A DNA stretch of 64,000 nucleotides, taken from contig CAMKEH010000001.1 of assembly GCA_946411515.1 (NCBI GenBank), positions 162,087-226,086 on the forward strand. The letters run 5' to 3'. The notes below the pieces were generated by a model, which saw nothing but the letters and a program-made list of their open reading frames with translations, made no database searches and was not told the origin of the DNA. How positions within the stretch are numbered: position 1 is the stretch's first letter; each line of letters opens with the position of its first letter. The DNA is from an uncultured Clostridium sp. Lineage in GTDB: Bacteria > Bacillota > Clostridia > TANB77 > CAG-508. Shown piece by piece: positions 20,236 through 29,507 of the stretch. The position numbers and the translations under genes were made by a program.

Positions 20236-21117
20236 CTACTTGGTAAGCTCGAGTAAACCAACACTAGTGTATCTAGTAATGCTCGGACCAATATCACGCC
20301 CGACGCCAGTCAACGGACAATCGTAACCAATCTCGTAGTAATTACTACCGAGAAGCGAAAAGCCTGAACTTGATTCTGAGTCCTTTACGATTTTGTAGGT
20401 ATTCCCTGCAAATCCATAAAGTCCTCCGAGCTGGCGTTCACCAGTCTTTTCAAATTCATGTTTTGCATCTTTGCTGTCCCGGTAGTGTCCGATTTCTTTA
20501 GAATCGTCCGCTAACTGCTCGATGGTTGCAAATCCATCCTTCAGAAGTCTTAACAACAACAAGAAATATGTTGTTATTGAAGCCATCCTGCTTCCGTTTT
20601 CAGGAGAGTAATTCTGGAAAGCTTCTTCCCAGTTATAGCTGTTAAGATTCCTTAAAACGTCTTTTCCTGCAACATACTGCGGGTTGCCACTATCATCTCT
20701 TGAAGGTTCATATACCGGTATCCAGCGGAAGCCTTCCTCAGGCATATTTTCCAGAGCCTTCATAACATCTGCTTTGAATTTTTTCTGCCTTGCTGTGACA
20801 AACTCACGCTTTTTACCATCCTCTGTATAGAGAATATCATCGTCGGTTAAATCGCCGAAGTAGAGATGCATAAATTCATCTCTGCCATCTTTGATTTTAC
20901 AATACCAGTACGGCAAGCTTTCTTTCTTATAGACTTCTGTTCCGCCTATAAGTGGTGTAGGCTTTGGTAATGCTTTTGAAACTGTTTTTGATGCATTGAC
21001 AGTATCAATAGCAGTTTCTTCAGCATAGATAATCAAGATACCCCCATCTGTTACTTCTACCTTCCGGTACTCTGCACCGTCGGGCAAATTAATACGAATT
21101 GCTTTTTCTTTTTTCAT
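20236..21117 (-). CDS. Unknown protein, foreign codon usage
   Basis: A 293-residue protein I do not recognise. It begins MKKEKAIRINLPDGAEYRKVEVTDGGILIIYAE behind AAGGAGGAATTC. A central region HEFEKTGERQLGGLYGFAGNTYKIV ends near GSNYYEIGYDCPLTGVGRDIG. No membrane segments. The gene is clearly GC-richer than its surroundings and uses CTC, CTG, CGT and CGG. Two in-frame CGG codons (21066-21064 and 20481-20479) sit at ordinary arginine positions; a +1 shift at the first would meet TAG two codons later. It has its own promoter, a palindromic operator and a terminator, so it looks like a self-contained, recently acquired cassette. Confidence 0.6.
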   Translation of the reverse strand: MKKEKAIRINLPDGAEYRKVEVTDGGILIIYAEETAIDTVNASKTVSKALPKPTPLIGGTEVYKKESLPYWYCKIKDGRDEFMHLYFGDLTDDDILYTEDGKKREFVTARQKKFKADVMKALENMPEEGFRWIPVYEPSRDDSGNPQYVAGKDVLRNLNSYNWEEAFQNYSPENGSRMASITTYFLLLLRLLKDGFATIEQLADDSKEIGHYRDSKDAKHEFEKTGERQLGGLYGFAGNTYKIVKDSESSSGFSLLGSNYYEIGYDCPLTGVGRDIGPSITRYTSVGLLELTK

Positions 21118-21166
21118 GATGAATTCCTCCTTCTTAAAGTATAGAAAAAGTATTTGTATTATTCTC

Positions 21167-21221
21167 TACAAACATAATAAGTTTGTACCTAAATTTTATC
21201 AAATTTATAAAGAAAAGTCAA
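21167..21221 (-). promoter_or_regulatory. Promoter and palindromic operator of the 20236 gene
   Basis: Minus-strand TTGACT (21221-21216), 17-bp spacer and TAAAAT (21198-21193). Immediately downstream is the palindrome TACAAAC-N7-GTTTGTA (21167-21187), positioned where a repressor would block transcription. Confidence 0.6.
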
Positions 21222-21274
21222 TTTTATGTTAAATGCGCCTGCTAGTCAATATATTAAAAAGTCAGAATTATGAT

Positions 21275-24004
21275 CTATTCATCTTTAGTTCCATTTATTT
21301 TAAATAATTTAAATATTTCAACTATGACTATTGGTGCAAATATTAAGCATACTAGTTCTAATATATTTTCTGTTGGAAGTACCGGTATACTAAATATATT
21401 TCTTAGGACTGGTACAAATAATATTACAAGCATTAAAGCTGCAGAAGCTATTGTTGCAAGTATTAGTTTACCATTGTTAAATATATTAGTTCTAAATATA
21501 GATTTTTTATTATCTCTTATATTAAATACATGTACTAATTCTGATAAAGCAAGTGTCACAAATGCCATTGTTTGACCAACTTCTATTTTTGACTCATCAA
21601 GTGATAATCCTTCTATTTGTTCATTTGTTGTGGCTAAACCTATCATAAAAGCTCCTAATGTTAAAAGTCCTATCATAATTCCTTGATATACAACTCTCCA
21701 TGTCATTCCTTTTGTAAATACTCCTTGATGCGCCTTTTTAGGTTTTCTTTCCATTATTCCTTTATTTGCTGGATCAAAAGCTAAAGCAAGAGCAGGAAGA
21801 GAATCTGTTACTAAATTTATCCATAAAATATGAATAGGTAATAATATTTCTAAATGATTTATATCTGTTATTCCAAACCAATTTGCAAATAGTGGTGTGC
21901 AAAGTGTTGCTAAAAATAATACAATGATTTCTCCAACATTACTTGATAGTAAAAATTGAATTGCTTTTAATATATTATCATATATTCTTCTTCCTTCTTC
22001 TACTGCTGATACTATTGTTGCAAAGTTATCATCAGTTAAAATTACATCTGCTGCTTCTTTTGCAACATCAGTTCCAACTACTCCCATTGCACATCCTATA
22101 TCTGCTGTTTTAAGTGCTGGGCTATCATTTACTCCATCGCCTGTCATTGCAACTATTTCTCCATTTTTTTGCCAAGCTTTTACTATTCTAACTTTGTGTT
22201 CAGGTGATACTCTTGCATATACAGAATATTTTCTTACATTCTTTTCTAAATCTTCATCTGACATTTTTTCTAAGTCTGCACCTGTTATTGCCTCTTCTTC
22301 ATTTTCTAATATTCCTAATTTCTTGGCAATTGCAGTTGCTGTAATTTTATGGTCACCTGTTATCATTACAGTTTTTATTCCTGCTGTTTTACATTTATCT
22401 ACCGCTTTTTTAGCTTCTTCTCTTGGTGGATCTATCATACCAACCATACCTATGAATATTAAATCTTTCTCTAAATCTTTAATATCTTCTTCTGTTGGTT
22501 TGTGGTCAATTTCTTTGTAACTACATGCTAATACTCTTAATGCTTCTTTTGCCATGTTTTCATTATGTTCTCTTATTACTTTTGAATATTCTTCTAAATC
22601 TTCTTTTATTTCTCCATTTTTAATATAAGCTTTAGAAATTTTTAATAGTTCATCTACTCCACCTTTAGTATAAACTATATATTTTCCATTTGACTCATTT
22701 ACTGTTGTCATTAATTTTCTATCTGAATCAAATGGTATTTCTTCTATACGTGGCATTCTATCATACACTTCAGGATCAAAATCTAATTTAAATGCCATAT
22801 CTACTAATGCTGTTTCTGTTGGATCTCCTGTTAATGTTCCGTCACTAGATATTTTTGTATCATTACATAACATATTAGCATATACAAATTTCTTTATATC
22901 TTCACTAGTATCTATTTTTATATATTCACTTAAATCTTTTGTTTCTCCATTTATAAATATTTTTTCTACTGTCATTTTGTTTTGTGTTAATGTTCCTGTT
23001 TTATCTGAACATATTACTGTTGCACTTCCTAATGTTTCAACTGCTGGTAATTTTTTTACAATAGCATTTTTCTTTACCATTTTTTGAACTCCAATTGCTA
23101 AAACTATTGTAGATACTGCAACTAATCCTTCAGGTATTGCTGCTACTGCTAAACTTACTGCTGTCATAAACATACTAATTGGATCTTTTCCTTGTATTAA
23201 TCCTACTATAAATATAAATGCACATATAGCAAGTGCTGCTATTCCTAAAGTTTTTCCTAATTTATTTAATTTCTCTTGTAATGGTGTTGTTTGTTCTTTA
23301 GTTTCATCTAACATTCCTGCTATTTTTCCAACTTCTGTTGTCATTCCTGTTTCTACAACTATTCCTTTTCCTCTACCATATGTTACTAAACTAGAAGAAA
23401 ATAACATATTTATTCTATCACCAATTCCGGTTTCTTCATTTTCTATTTTTTCAGTATTTTTTTCAACAGGCATTGATTCTCCTGTAAGAGATGCTTCTTG
23501 TGATTTTAAATTTACTGCTTCTATTATTCTTAGATCTGCTGGAATATAATCTCCTGTATCTAAAACAACAATATCTCCAGGAACTAATTCTTTAGCAGGA
23601 ATTACAGTTACTTCTCCATTTCTTATAACTTTTGCAGCATGATCTGTTAATTTTTGAAGAGCTTCTAATGATTTTTCTGCTTTTGATTCTTGACTTACCC
23701 CAATTATTGCATTTACAATAACAACTATTAAAATAATTATTGTATCAGTTACGCCTTCTCCTTGTGCAATTCCTACTGCACCAGAAACTATTGCCGCAAT
23801 AATAAGTATTATTATTGAAAAATCTTTAAATTGTTCTAAAAATTTAATAATTAAAGATTTTTTCTTTTTTGCTTTTAATTCATTTAGCCCATATTTTTCT
23901 CTTCTTTTTTCCACTTCGAGTGAGTTTAATCCATTATTAGTACTAGTTTCTAATTCTTTTTCTACATCCTCCACACTTTTACAAAACCAATTCGTTTTTT
24001 CCAT
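21275..24004 (-). CDS. P-type cation-transporting ATPase (Ca2+/Mn2+ type)
   Basis: Membrane pump of the P2 (SERCA/PMCA-like) class. Order: N-terminal cation-ATPase domain, LTGESMPVEK actuator motif, phosphorylation motif CSDKTGTLTQNKMT (about residue 330), MITGDHKITA, TGDGVNDSPALK, and about ten membrane segments. The motif AVAAIPEGL in helix 4 fits Ca2+ ATPases. The 909-residue length is normal. A yybP-ykoY riboswitch and terminator lie in the leader. That RNA senses Mn2+, which suggests this pump exports Mn2+, alone or besides Ca2+. Confidence 0.94.
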   Translation of the reverse strand: MEKTNWFCKSVEDVEKELETSTNNGLNSLEVEKRREKYGLNELKAKKKKSLIIKFLEQFKDFSIIILIIAAIVSGAVGIAQGEGVTDTIIILIVVIVNAIIGVSQESKAEKSLEALQKLTDHAAKVIRNGEVTVIPAKELVPGDIVVLDTGDYIPADLRIIEAVNLKSQEASLTGESMPVEKNTEKIENEETGIGDRINMLFSSSLVTYGRGKGIVVETGMTTEVGKIAGMLDETKEQTTPLQEKLNKLGKTLGIAALAICAFIFIVGLIQGKDPISMFMTAVSLAVAAIPEGLVAVSTIVLAIGVQKMVKKNAIVKKLPAVETLGSATVICSDKTGTLTQNKMTVEKIFINGETKDLSEYIKIDTSEDIKKFVYANMLCNDTKISSDGTLTGDPTETALVDMAFKLDFDPEVYDRMPRIEEIPFDSDRKLMTTVNESNGKYIVYTKGGVDELLKISKAYIKNGEIKEDLEEYSKVIREHNENMAKEALRVLACSYKEIDHKPTEEDIKDLEKDLIFIGMVGMIDPPREEAKKAVDKCKTAGIKTVMITGDHKITATAIAKKLGILENEEEAITGADLEKMSDEDLEKNVRKYSVYARVSPEHKVRIVKAWQKNGEIVAMTGDGVNDSPALKTADIGCAMGVVGTDVAKEAADVILTDDNFATIVSAVEEGRRIYDNILKAIQFLLSSNVGEIIVLFLATLCTPLFANWFGITDINHLEILLPIHILWINLVTDSLPALALAFDPANKGIMERKPKKAHQGVFTKGMTWRVVYQGIMIGLLTLGAFMIGLATTNEQIEGLSLDESKIEVGQTMAFVTLALSELVHVFNIRDNKKSIFRTNIFNNGKLILATIASAALMLVILFVPVLRNIFSIPVLPTENILELVCLIFAPIVIVEIFKLFKINGTKDE

Positions 24005-24024
24005 TTTTACAACAACTCCTTAAC

Positions 24025-24144
24025 TAAAAAAGACTCCTAAAAGGAACTAAATCCTTTTAAAAGTCTCGCTTACTATTTTTATAGCTTACTAACCAGATAT
24101 TACTATCGCGACTGTTGATTAGTAATTAAAAGCTACTCCCTTTT
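24025..24144 (-). promoter_or_regulatory. yybP-ykoY manganese riboswitch with terminator
   Basis: Reading on the minus strand, AAAGGGAGTAGC starts the aptamer, the middle contains the paired ACTAATC / GGTTAGT arm with CAACAGTCGCGATAGTAA, and the 3' side has AAGCGAGACTTTT. These are the conserved blocks of the yybP-ykoY family (GGGGAGUAGC and GCGAGACCUUU in known members). A strong terminator follows: AAGACTCCTAAAAGGA and its complement, then T run. The 3' aptamer strand overlaps the terminator stem, as expected for Mn2+-dependent antitermination of the ATPase gene. Confidence 0.85.
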
Positions 24145-24452
24145 ACAATTATTCTCTATTTATATGAGTATTATTTTATGATATTTTTATTATTTTGTCA
24201 ATACATGTTTTTCTGTATTTTTTTAATTTGATATAATTTGTACTTTTTTATTTATATACTGAACTAATAAAATACTTCCTTTTTTAGTAATATATATCAT
24301 TTGCATATTTTATGATAATGACTTTTTTACAATATCCGGTATTGCAATTTTCATTTTCTTATTTATATCAATAAATTTTATTTTAACATATTATGCTTGA
24401 TTCTTATAAAAATGTTTTAATTCATCATTTAATAATCTTTAATTATTCTATA
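24145..24452. other. Intergenic stretch without recognised features
   Basis: About 300 bases of AT-rich DNA between the riboswitch and the nucleotide-enzyme cluster. It holds the promoter region of the ATPase transcript and no ORF of note. I see no RNA gene or repeat. Confidence 0.5.
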
Positions 24453-24983
24453 TTATCTCCAATTATTATTAATAAATTTAGTTAATGCCATAATAAACGC
24501 TTCTTCCGTTAAATCTATTCTTGTCATTTTATTATTTGTTAAAAGTTGTATACCTCCGCCTTTATTATGTCTTTCATTATCTTCTTCAAATACTTTATTC
24601 ATAACCTGACTTAAATCTGTATTTATAATATCTTCTATTAATTTATCTGGAACTGGAAATGAAGGACTTGTCCCATAACTTTCGAAATGATCATTATCTT
24701 CAATTACAGCTATGTTAGTTATCATCCATCTTCCAAGTAAATTATTTATTCCACTTTCAATTGATAAATATAAATCTGCTTCTATGTTATTTTCTTTAGC
24801 ATATTTTTTAAGATTTTTCACTCTATTTTTAGCACCTTTATATATCTCTTCATTTACAGGTTGTTCGCTTACATCAGAAGGTACAGATATTCCTTGTATT
24901 TCTATATTTTCAAAATAATTATCTAAAGCTCTTTTTGCTCCTTCTATTTTTCCTGGATTTTTTGTAGCAATTAATACTTTCAC
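24453..24983 (-). CDS. DUF84 inosine/xanthosine triphosphatase-like protein
   Basis: A 176-residue enzyme of the YjjX/DUF84 family, which hydrolyses ITP/XTP and related damaged nucleotides. Seen: VLIATKNPGKIEGAKRAL at the N-terminus, GISVPSDVSEQPVNEEIYKGAKNRVKN, YLSIESGI and NKGGGIQLLTNN. It overlaps the following nucleotidase gene by one base, so they are translationally linked. It belongs to a run of nucleotide-pool enzymes. Confidence 0.85.
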   Translation of the reverse strand: MKVLIATKNPGKIEGAKRALDNYFENIEIQGISVPSDVSEQPVNEEIYKGAKNRVKNLKKYAKENNIEADLYLSIESGINNLLGRWMITNIAVIEDNDHFESYGTSPSFPVPDKLIEDIINTDLSQVMNKVFEEDNERHNKGGGIQLLTNNKMTRIDLTEEAFIMALTKFINNNWR

Positions 24984-25561
24984 TATTTATTCATCTCCTT
25001 AAAATATCTATATATATCTCCCCAATTATTAACTTCCTTTATATATTCATTTTTTTCTAGTTTTATCATGTTTACATCTCTAAAATATAATGTCTTAACA
25101 TTATTGTCTGTAAGCCTTTTTACATGTTTCCAATTATCTTCAATCATTAAATCTATATTTTCTTTTTTACAAATTTCTAACTTATCAGTTACAGACCAAT
25201 AGTATTTATCAAATTCTATATTATTTTTCCTAAACAATCTTAAAGACTCATCTTTTAATTTCTTAACTGTTTTTCCTCTTGTAGTAATTACTATAAATTC
25301 ATGTTCTTCATCTTTTAATAGTCTATATACCTCTTTAAATCCAGGCATTAATTTATTTTCTTTTGCTACTCTTAAGAAATATTTTTCTATAAACTCACTT
25401 TTTTGTTCATCTGTCCAATCATATTTTTCTTGAAAATCTACTTGATTTCTATTTATCAAGTTATTTCCTTTTAAAGCATCTATATCATATATTTCTTCAT
25501 ATGTATTAAAAAGTCTTACACTATCTATTACTACTCCATCTAAATCTATTCCAATTTTCAT
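24983..25561 (-). CDS. HAD-family 5' nucleotidase-like hydrolase
   Basis: A 192-residue haloacid-dehalogenase hydrolase resembling 5'(3')-deoxyribonucleotidases. Motif I GIDLDGVV with both aspartates is at residues 4-11, motif II ITTR near residue 96, the lysine is in the following KKLKDESLRLF or SVTDKLEIC stretch, and motif IV LMIEDNWKHV. The probable substrate is a nucleoside monophosphate, in keeping with the neighbours (DUF84, MazG, HAM1, HD proteins). Confidence 0.75.
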   Translation of the reverse strand: MKIGIDLDGVVIDSVRLFNTYEEIYDIDALKGNNLINRNQVDFQEKYDWTDEQKSEFIEKYFLRVAKENKLMPGFKEVYRLLKDEEHEFIVITTRGKTVKKLKDESLRLFRKNNIEFDKYYWSVTDKLEICKKENIDLMIEDNWKHVKRLTDNNVKTLYFRDVNMIKLEKNEYIKEVNNWGDIYRYFKEMNK

Positions 25562-25573
25562 ATTTTACCTTCT

Positions 25574-25924
25574 TTACTTCCAAGATCTCTTTATATTATT
25601 TTCTTCTTTATCTTTCAAAGCTTTATATAAATCAATATCTAGTTTATTACATATGCTTGTAAGAACAATAAAAACATCTGCCACTTCACTTTCTATTGTA
25701 TCATAATTATTGATTTTACTATTATCTATTTTCATATCTGTAGCATTTTTTCTTATAGCTTTTGCTAGTTCTCCAACTTCTTCTAATAGCAATAGCATTG
25801 TTTTTTCTATTTCTTGCTCTTCAAATCCTCTTAGTTTTATTACGTTATTTATATATTTTTGTATTTCGTATAATGTATAAGATTCATTTAAATTATTCCA
25901 CAATTCTAATTGATTATCTATCAT
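25574..25924 (-). CDS. MazG-like nucleotide pyrophosphohydrolase
   Basis: All-alpha NTP pyrophosphatase of the MazG type. The start at 25924 is preferred because GGAGGAGGGC precedes it. Core motif: EEQEIEKTMLLLLEEVGELAKAIRKN with the EExxE helix, then ESEVADVFIVLTSICN with the second metal-binding ExxD. About 116 residues. It would hydrolyse (d)NTPs to monophosphates and sits between HAM1-like and nucleotidase genes on one strand. Confidence 0.85.
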   Translation of the reverse strand: MIDNQLELWNNLNESYTLYEIQKYINNVIKLRGFEEQEIEKTMLLLLEEVGELAKAIRKNATDMKIDNSKINNYDTIESEVADVFIVLTSICNKLDIDLYKALKDKEENNIKRSWK

Positions 25925-25934
25925 AGCCCTCCTC

Positions 25935-26531
25935 CTAGTCTTCACTAATATTATTTAATATAAATTCTACTGACATATCTTGAGTATGTTTCTTCTTTCT
26001 ATCTTGGCTCGTTAATTCTACAAAATATTTATTACAAATAGGATCAATTGATATAGAATCTAGTGGATATCCAGGTTTTCTAATAGATGCTGGATTTTCT
26101 ACAAGAAAAAAATCATCTGTATTCCAAGTATAACTCTTTACTTTTCTTTCATTATATATAACCATACCATAACGCCATTTAGCTATAAGTTTTTCACCAT
26201 TTTTTCTTACTAATGATGTATAATGTTCAATCATTTCATCATCAGTTAATCGTTTTCCATTAACTCTTCTAACATAAGTTCCAGGTTGTTTATCTTCCGG
26301 TAGACCTTCTATAAATAATGTATTATCCATTCCTATAGTTGTTATTCCTGTTAAATCATAATATGCTTTTGCTTTTATATAAGCATTTTCTAGAGCATCT
26401 TTTCCTGTTTCTTCTACTTCAATCGTTTTTTCTAAATCATTAATAGTTAATAATTCTATTCCATTTTTTTCTAAAATTTCTTTATATTTTTTTACTTTCG
26501 CTGGATTTGTCGTTGCAAATAATACTTTCAT
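25935..26531 (-). CDS. HAM1/RdgB-type non-canonical NTP pyrophosphatase
   Basis: A 198-residue protein starting VLFATTNPAKVKKYKEIL, the (S/T)xN.xK motif of HAM1 family enzymes that remove dITP and XTP. EETGKDALENAYIKAKAYYDLTG and IGMDNTLFIEGLP follow; in canonical RdgB the latter is ADDSGLxVxAL, so this is a divergent member. The C-terminal part RKPGYPLDSISIDP is also unlike typical RdgB. Substrate range may therefore differ. Confidence 0.8.
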   Translation of the reverse strand: MKVLFATTNPAKVKKYKEILEKNGIELLTINDLEKTIEVEETGKDALENAYIKAKAYYDLTGITTIGMDNTLFIEGLPEDKQPGTYVRRVNGKRLTDDEMIEHYTSLVRKNGEKLIAKWRYGMVIYNERKVKSYTWNTDDFFLVENPASIRKPGYPLDSISIDPICNKYFVELTSQDRKKKHTQDMSVEFILNNISED

Positions 26532-26556
26532 ATTTATCTTCCTATCTTTTTTTATA

Positions 26557-27192
26557 TTATCTTAATTCATTGTTCTTTATATATTTCCATAAACCTTCAA
26601 AATTAGTATCATCAGTAAATTTACTCTTATCGTATGAAAGCCACATATCAGACCATGTTTTATTTTCTTTATTTTTAATTTCTCTTTTTACTTTTTCTTC
26701 TCCAAATATAGGATTTGACAATTGTTCTTGCATATCTACTGTATTTTCTTGGTCATACAGCTTGCATTGTATATCTGCTTCTAATTTATCACAATGATAT
26801 GCAAATACTGCTTCTTTTGTTTTTCTTTCATCAAATTCAAGAATTAAATCTTCAATTTCTTTAGCTTTTATTGTTTGATTTAATATTTTATGAATAGCTT
26901 CATGGCCTATTTTTTTCTTTTCTTCTTCCGAAATATCAAATTGTGTAAAATCTCCTATTAAGGTTTCTTCAAGTTCATGAACAGAGAGCATTAAAATCAC
27001 TTTTCTCAAGTCCAAATCATATTTGTATTCATAATATATTCCTATTGCTAGTTGTTGTACACCGTATATGTGCTCTGCTACACTTTCAATACGCTTTCTT
27101 TTTACATTCCATTTTTTCCAACCGGTTCTAATTGTATCTTTTAATATATTACAAATTAAATAATATTTAATTACATTTTCTTCTTTACTCAT
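26557..27192 (-). CDS. HD-domain protein, 5'-deoxynucleotidase-like
   Basis: A 211-residue HD-superfamily hydrolase resembling YfbR-type dNMP phosphatases. Seen: RIESVAEHIYGVQQLAIGIYYEY with the first histidine, then LSVHELEETLIGDFTQFD. The usual HD pair is HE here, a variation found in HD_3 proteins; GDFT matches GDI(T/S)P. Later AYHCDKLEADIQCKLY gives the final aspartate. It overlaps the methyltransferase gene upstream by 8 bases. Confidence 0.75.
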   Translation of the reverse strand: MSKEENVIKYYLICNILKDTIRTGWKKWNVKRKRIESVAEHIYGVQQLAIGIYYEYKYDLDLRKVILMLSVHELEETLIGDFTQFDISEEEKKKIGHEAIHKILNQTIKAKEIEDLILEFDERKTKEAVFAYHCDKLEADIQCKLYDQENTVDMQEQLSNPIFGEEKVKREIKNKENKTWSDMWLSYDKSKFTDDTNFEGLWKYIKNNELR

Positions 27193-27811
27193 ATTTTTTC
27201 CTTCCTATCACAAATCCTATATCTAATTTATTAATTCTTTTTATCTGTTTATTTTCTAATATTTCAAAACCATTATTTTTTAAAATCTCACATATTTCTT
27301 TATTAGAATAATTAACAACATAATAATTATAATTATTATCTAAGGGTTCTTTTTGTAATCCTTCTTTTTGACTAGTAGTAAATACTGTAAAAAATATACC
27401 ATTTTTTATCAATCTATTATTTATCTTGCTTATAACCTCGTTTATTTTTTCTTTTGGTATATGTACAAAAATAAAAGTTGCACTTATTCCATCAAATTTT
27501 TCATCAATTTCATCTATTTTATATAAAGATTTTTTTATTATTTTGGCATTTGGTACTTTATTTTTGGTTATTTTAATCATTGATTCTGATATATCAATTC
27601 CTGTTGTTTTAAATCCTTTATTATCATAATATTTTAACAATTCTCCTGTACCGCAAGCAATATCTAATATGGAAGAATTATCATTTAAGTATCTTAAAAA
27701 TTTATCTATAATATCTTTATTTTTCCAATCATCTTTTGCTTCTTCCTCATATTTAACAGCTATTGCATCATATGTTTTTTTCATTTCTTTTTCAATTTCA
27801 ATATAATCCAT
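27185..27811 (-). CDS. Class I SAM-dependent methyltransferase
   Basis: A 208-residue methyltransferase. SAM-binding motif I ILDIACGTGELLKYY (about residue 49) and motif II TTGIDISESMI are clear; FDGISATFIFVHIPKE follows. Substrate unknown, small molecule likely by the Methyltransf_11/25 type fold. It overlaps the HD gene downstream. Confidence 0.85.
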   Translation of the reverse strand: MDYIEIEKEMKKTYDAIAVKYEEEAKDDWKNKDIIDKFLRYLNDNSSILDIACGTGELLKYYDNKGFKTTGIDISESMIKITKNKVPNAKIIKKSLYKIDEIDEKFDGISATFIFVHIPKEKINEVISKINNRLIKNGIFFTVFTTSQKEGLQKEPLDNNYNYYVVNYSNKEICEILKNNGFEILENKQIKRINKLDIGFVIGRKKYE

Positions 27812-27829
27812 TTATTTCCTCCATTTAAA

Positions 27830-28168
27830 TTACAAGTCTTCTTCACTAATTAGCGGAATTATATCTATTGCTGGTTCTTCATATGGATGTACTTGTCTCA
27901 ATTTATCTACTACTTTTTTTGCTATATTTATATCACATACTACTTCTAATTTTTCTTCTTCTACAAATTCTATTTTGTTTTTTGTTCCTATATATGGATT
28001 GGCACTTTCTGATGGTTTAAATGTTCCTATACACTTAGTAGACATACTACAAAACGTATAATTTCCAATCACTCCTGCTCCTTCTTCACATATTGCATTT
28101 CTTACTTCTTGAACATTTTTCATTGGTACAGTCACACATATTTTTACTTTTTTAACATCTATATTCAT
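27830..28168 (-). CDS. NIF3/YqfO C-terminal-like (CutA-fold) protein
   Basis: A 112-residue protein resembling the PII/CutA-like domain inserted in NIF3-family YqfO proteins: KICVTVPMKNVQEVRNAICEEGAGVIGNYTFCS, KCIGTFKPSESANPYIG and KVVDKLRQVHPYEEPAIDIIPL. As a stand-alone domain it is a small trimer-forming protein. Function is unknown; metal or nucleotide sensing is possible by fold. Confidence 0.8.
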   Translation of the reverse strand: MNIDVKKVKICVTVPMKNVQEVRNAICEEGAGVIGNYTFCSMSTKCIGTFKPSESANPYIGTKNKIEFVEEEKLEVVCDINIAKKVVDKLRQVHPYEEPAIDIIPLISEEDL

Positions 28169-28191
28169 AGTTCCTCCGTAAATTTATAATT

Positions 28192-28746
28192 TTATTTATT
28201 TTCATATAATATTTTTACTAAATTTATAATATCCCTATCATAGATTTCTTTAGATTCCTCAAAATATAAGATTTCTGATTTTAATTTTGGTAATAATTTT
28301 ACTAAATCGTCTAGTCTTTGATTATTTTCTAGGCATGATTTCCATCTTCCTTTTCCTAGCCATGCTAATTTATCTGCATCTCTTACTACTAAACCTTCAA
28401 TTGTTTCAGGCATCATATTCCATTTATGTTTTTCTATCGCTTTATAGCATTTATCAATTAGAATATTATCATATCCTTCTTCAATCATCTCATCTTTCAA
28501 CATTTTAGCAGATAATTTTTCGTGTCCTTCTCTTAATTTTGTTCTCCCTACATCATGCCAATAAGCACTAATAATACAAGCTTCTTTATCAATTTCTATT
28601 TTTAAAACATCTAATAATTCTTTTGTGTAATAAACTACATCATTCATATGATTAATATCATGCTCATGATCAGTTATACTGTTCATATATTTTTTTGCCT
28701 TTAAGATAATTTCTTCATTTTTATTTTCTATTTCTTTATAATTCAT
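28192..28746 (-). CDS. HD-domain phosphohydrolase
   Basis: A 184-residue HD protein. The metal motif is complete: HEHDINHMNDVVYYTKELL, then IISAYWHDVGRTKLREGHEKLSAK, and a later VVRDADKLAWLG aspartate. Similar small HD proteins hydrolyse nucleotides or phosphorylated signals. It is the second HD protein in this cluster. Confidence 0.85.
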   Translation of the reverse strand: MNYKEIENKNEEIILKAKKYMNSITDHEHDINHMNDVVYYTKELLDVLKIEIDKEACIISAYWHDVGRTKLREGHEKLSAKMLKDEMIEEGYDNILIDKCYKAIEKHKWNMMPETIEGLVVRDADKLAWLGKGRWKSCLENNQRLDDLVKLLPKLKSEILYFEESKEIYDRDIINLVKILYENK

Positions 28747-28754
28747 GATTTATA

Positions 28755-29303
28755 TTACCTTTCTATCATTTTACTATTATCTTTATTTTCTTCATTATTT
28801 TTATATTTTAAATAGCTAATTAACATTACTATAAAGCATATTAATTCACATATAGTACCTGTGATATTAAATGTAAAAAACATAAAAGCTGCATAAAAAG
28901 CTGATCCTATCATTCCGAAAATTCTTATGCCTTGTTCATTACACATTATTACTCCATATAAATTAAATACACCACATATTGCTACACATATTGTAGATAT
29001 TCCATTAAAATTAAAGCTATACATTATAAATAGAATTATTAACATTACAATAAATGTTATTATCTTATATTTTTTATTTTTCTCATTTACAATATCTCCT
29101 AATATATTTCTTATAATCACATAAACAGTATTTTTTATCCCATCATATGTGCCTAAAAATAAGAATGCCACTATTGCAACCACACGGCTAATATTGTCTC
29201 CTATAAGAATTTCTTTCTTTTCTTTAAAAAACCTTGATATCCAAAAAATCAGATAACTTATTAGTGTTAATATTTGTCCTAGTACAAAAAAAGTTGTAAT
29301 CAT
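28755..29303 (-). CDS. YgjV-family inner membrane protein
   Basis: A 182-residue integral membrane protein with about six helices. The pattern ILTLISYLIFWISRF, then FLFLGTYDGIKNTVYVIIRNILG and ICGVFNLYGVIMCNEQGIRIFGMIGSAFYAAF, is that of the YgjV (Imp-YgjV) family, related in layout to PnuC-like transporters. Function unknown. It is the first gene of the minus-strand run that continues through the HD and methyltransferase genes. Confidence 0.8.
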   Translation of the reverse strand: MITTFFVLGQILTLISYLIFWISRFFKEKKEILIGDNISRVVAIVAFLFLGTYDGIKNTVYVIIRNILGDIVNEKNKKYKIITFIVMLIILFIMYSFNFNGISTICVAICGVFNLYGVIMCNEQGIRIFGMIGSAFYAAFMFFTFNITGTICELICFIVMLISYLKYKNNEENKDNSKMIER

Positions 29304-29507
29304 ATGTATCTCCCATTTTTATTTCATTTTAATACAATTTTTTATATTTCTATATGTATATAATAATACACTATTTTATTAAAGGCTCGTATATGTTTTT
29401 ATATTATTCTAATGATTTTTCAACATCTATTGAATAAAATCTATAAATCACAATGTTCAATTTATTTTATTATATATTTCCATCCGTGTTTGCCATACAC
29501 CTGTTTT

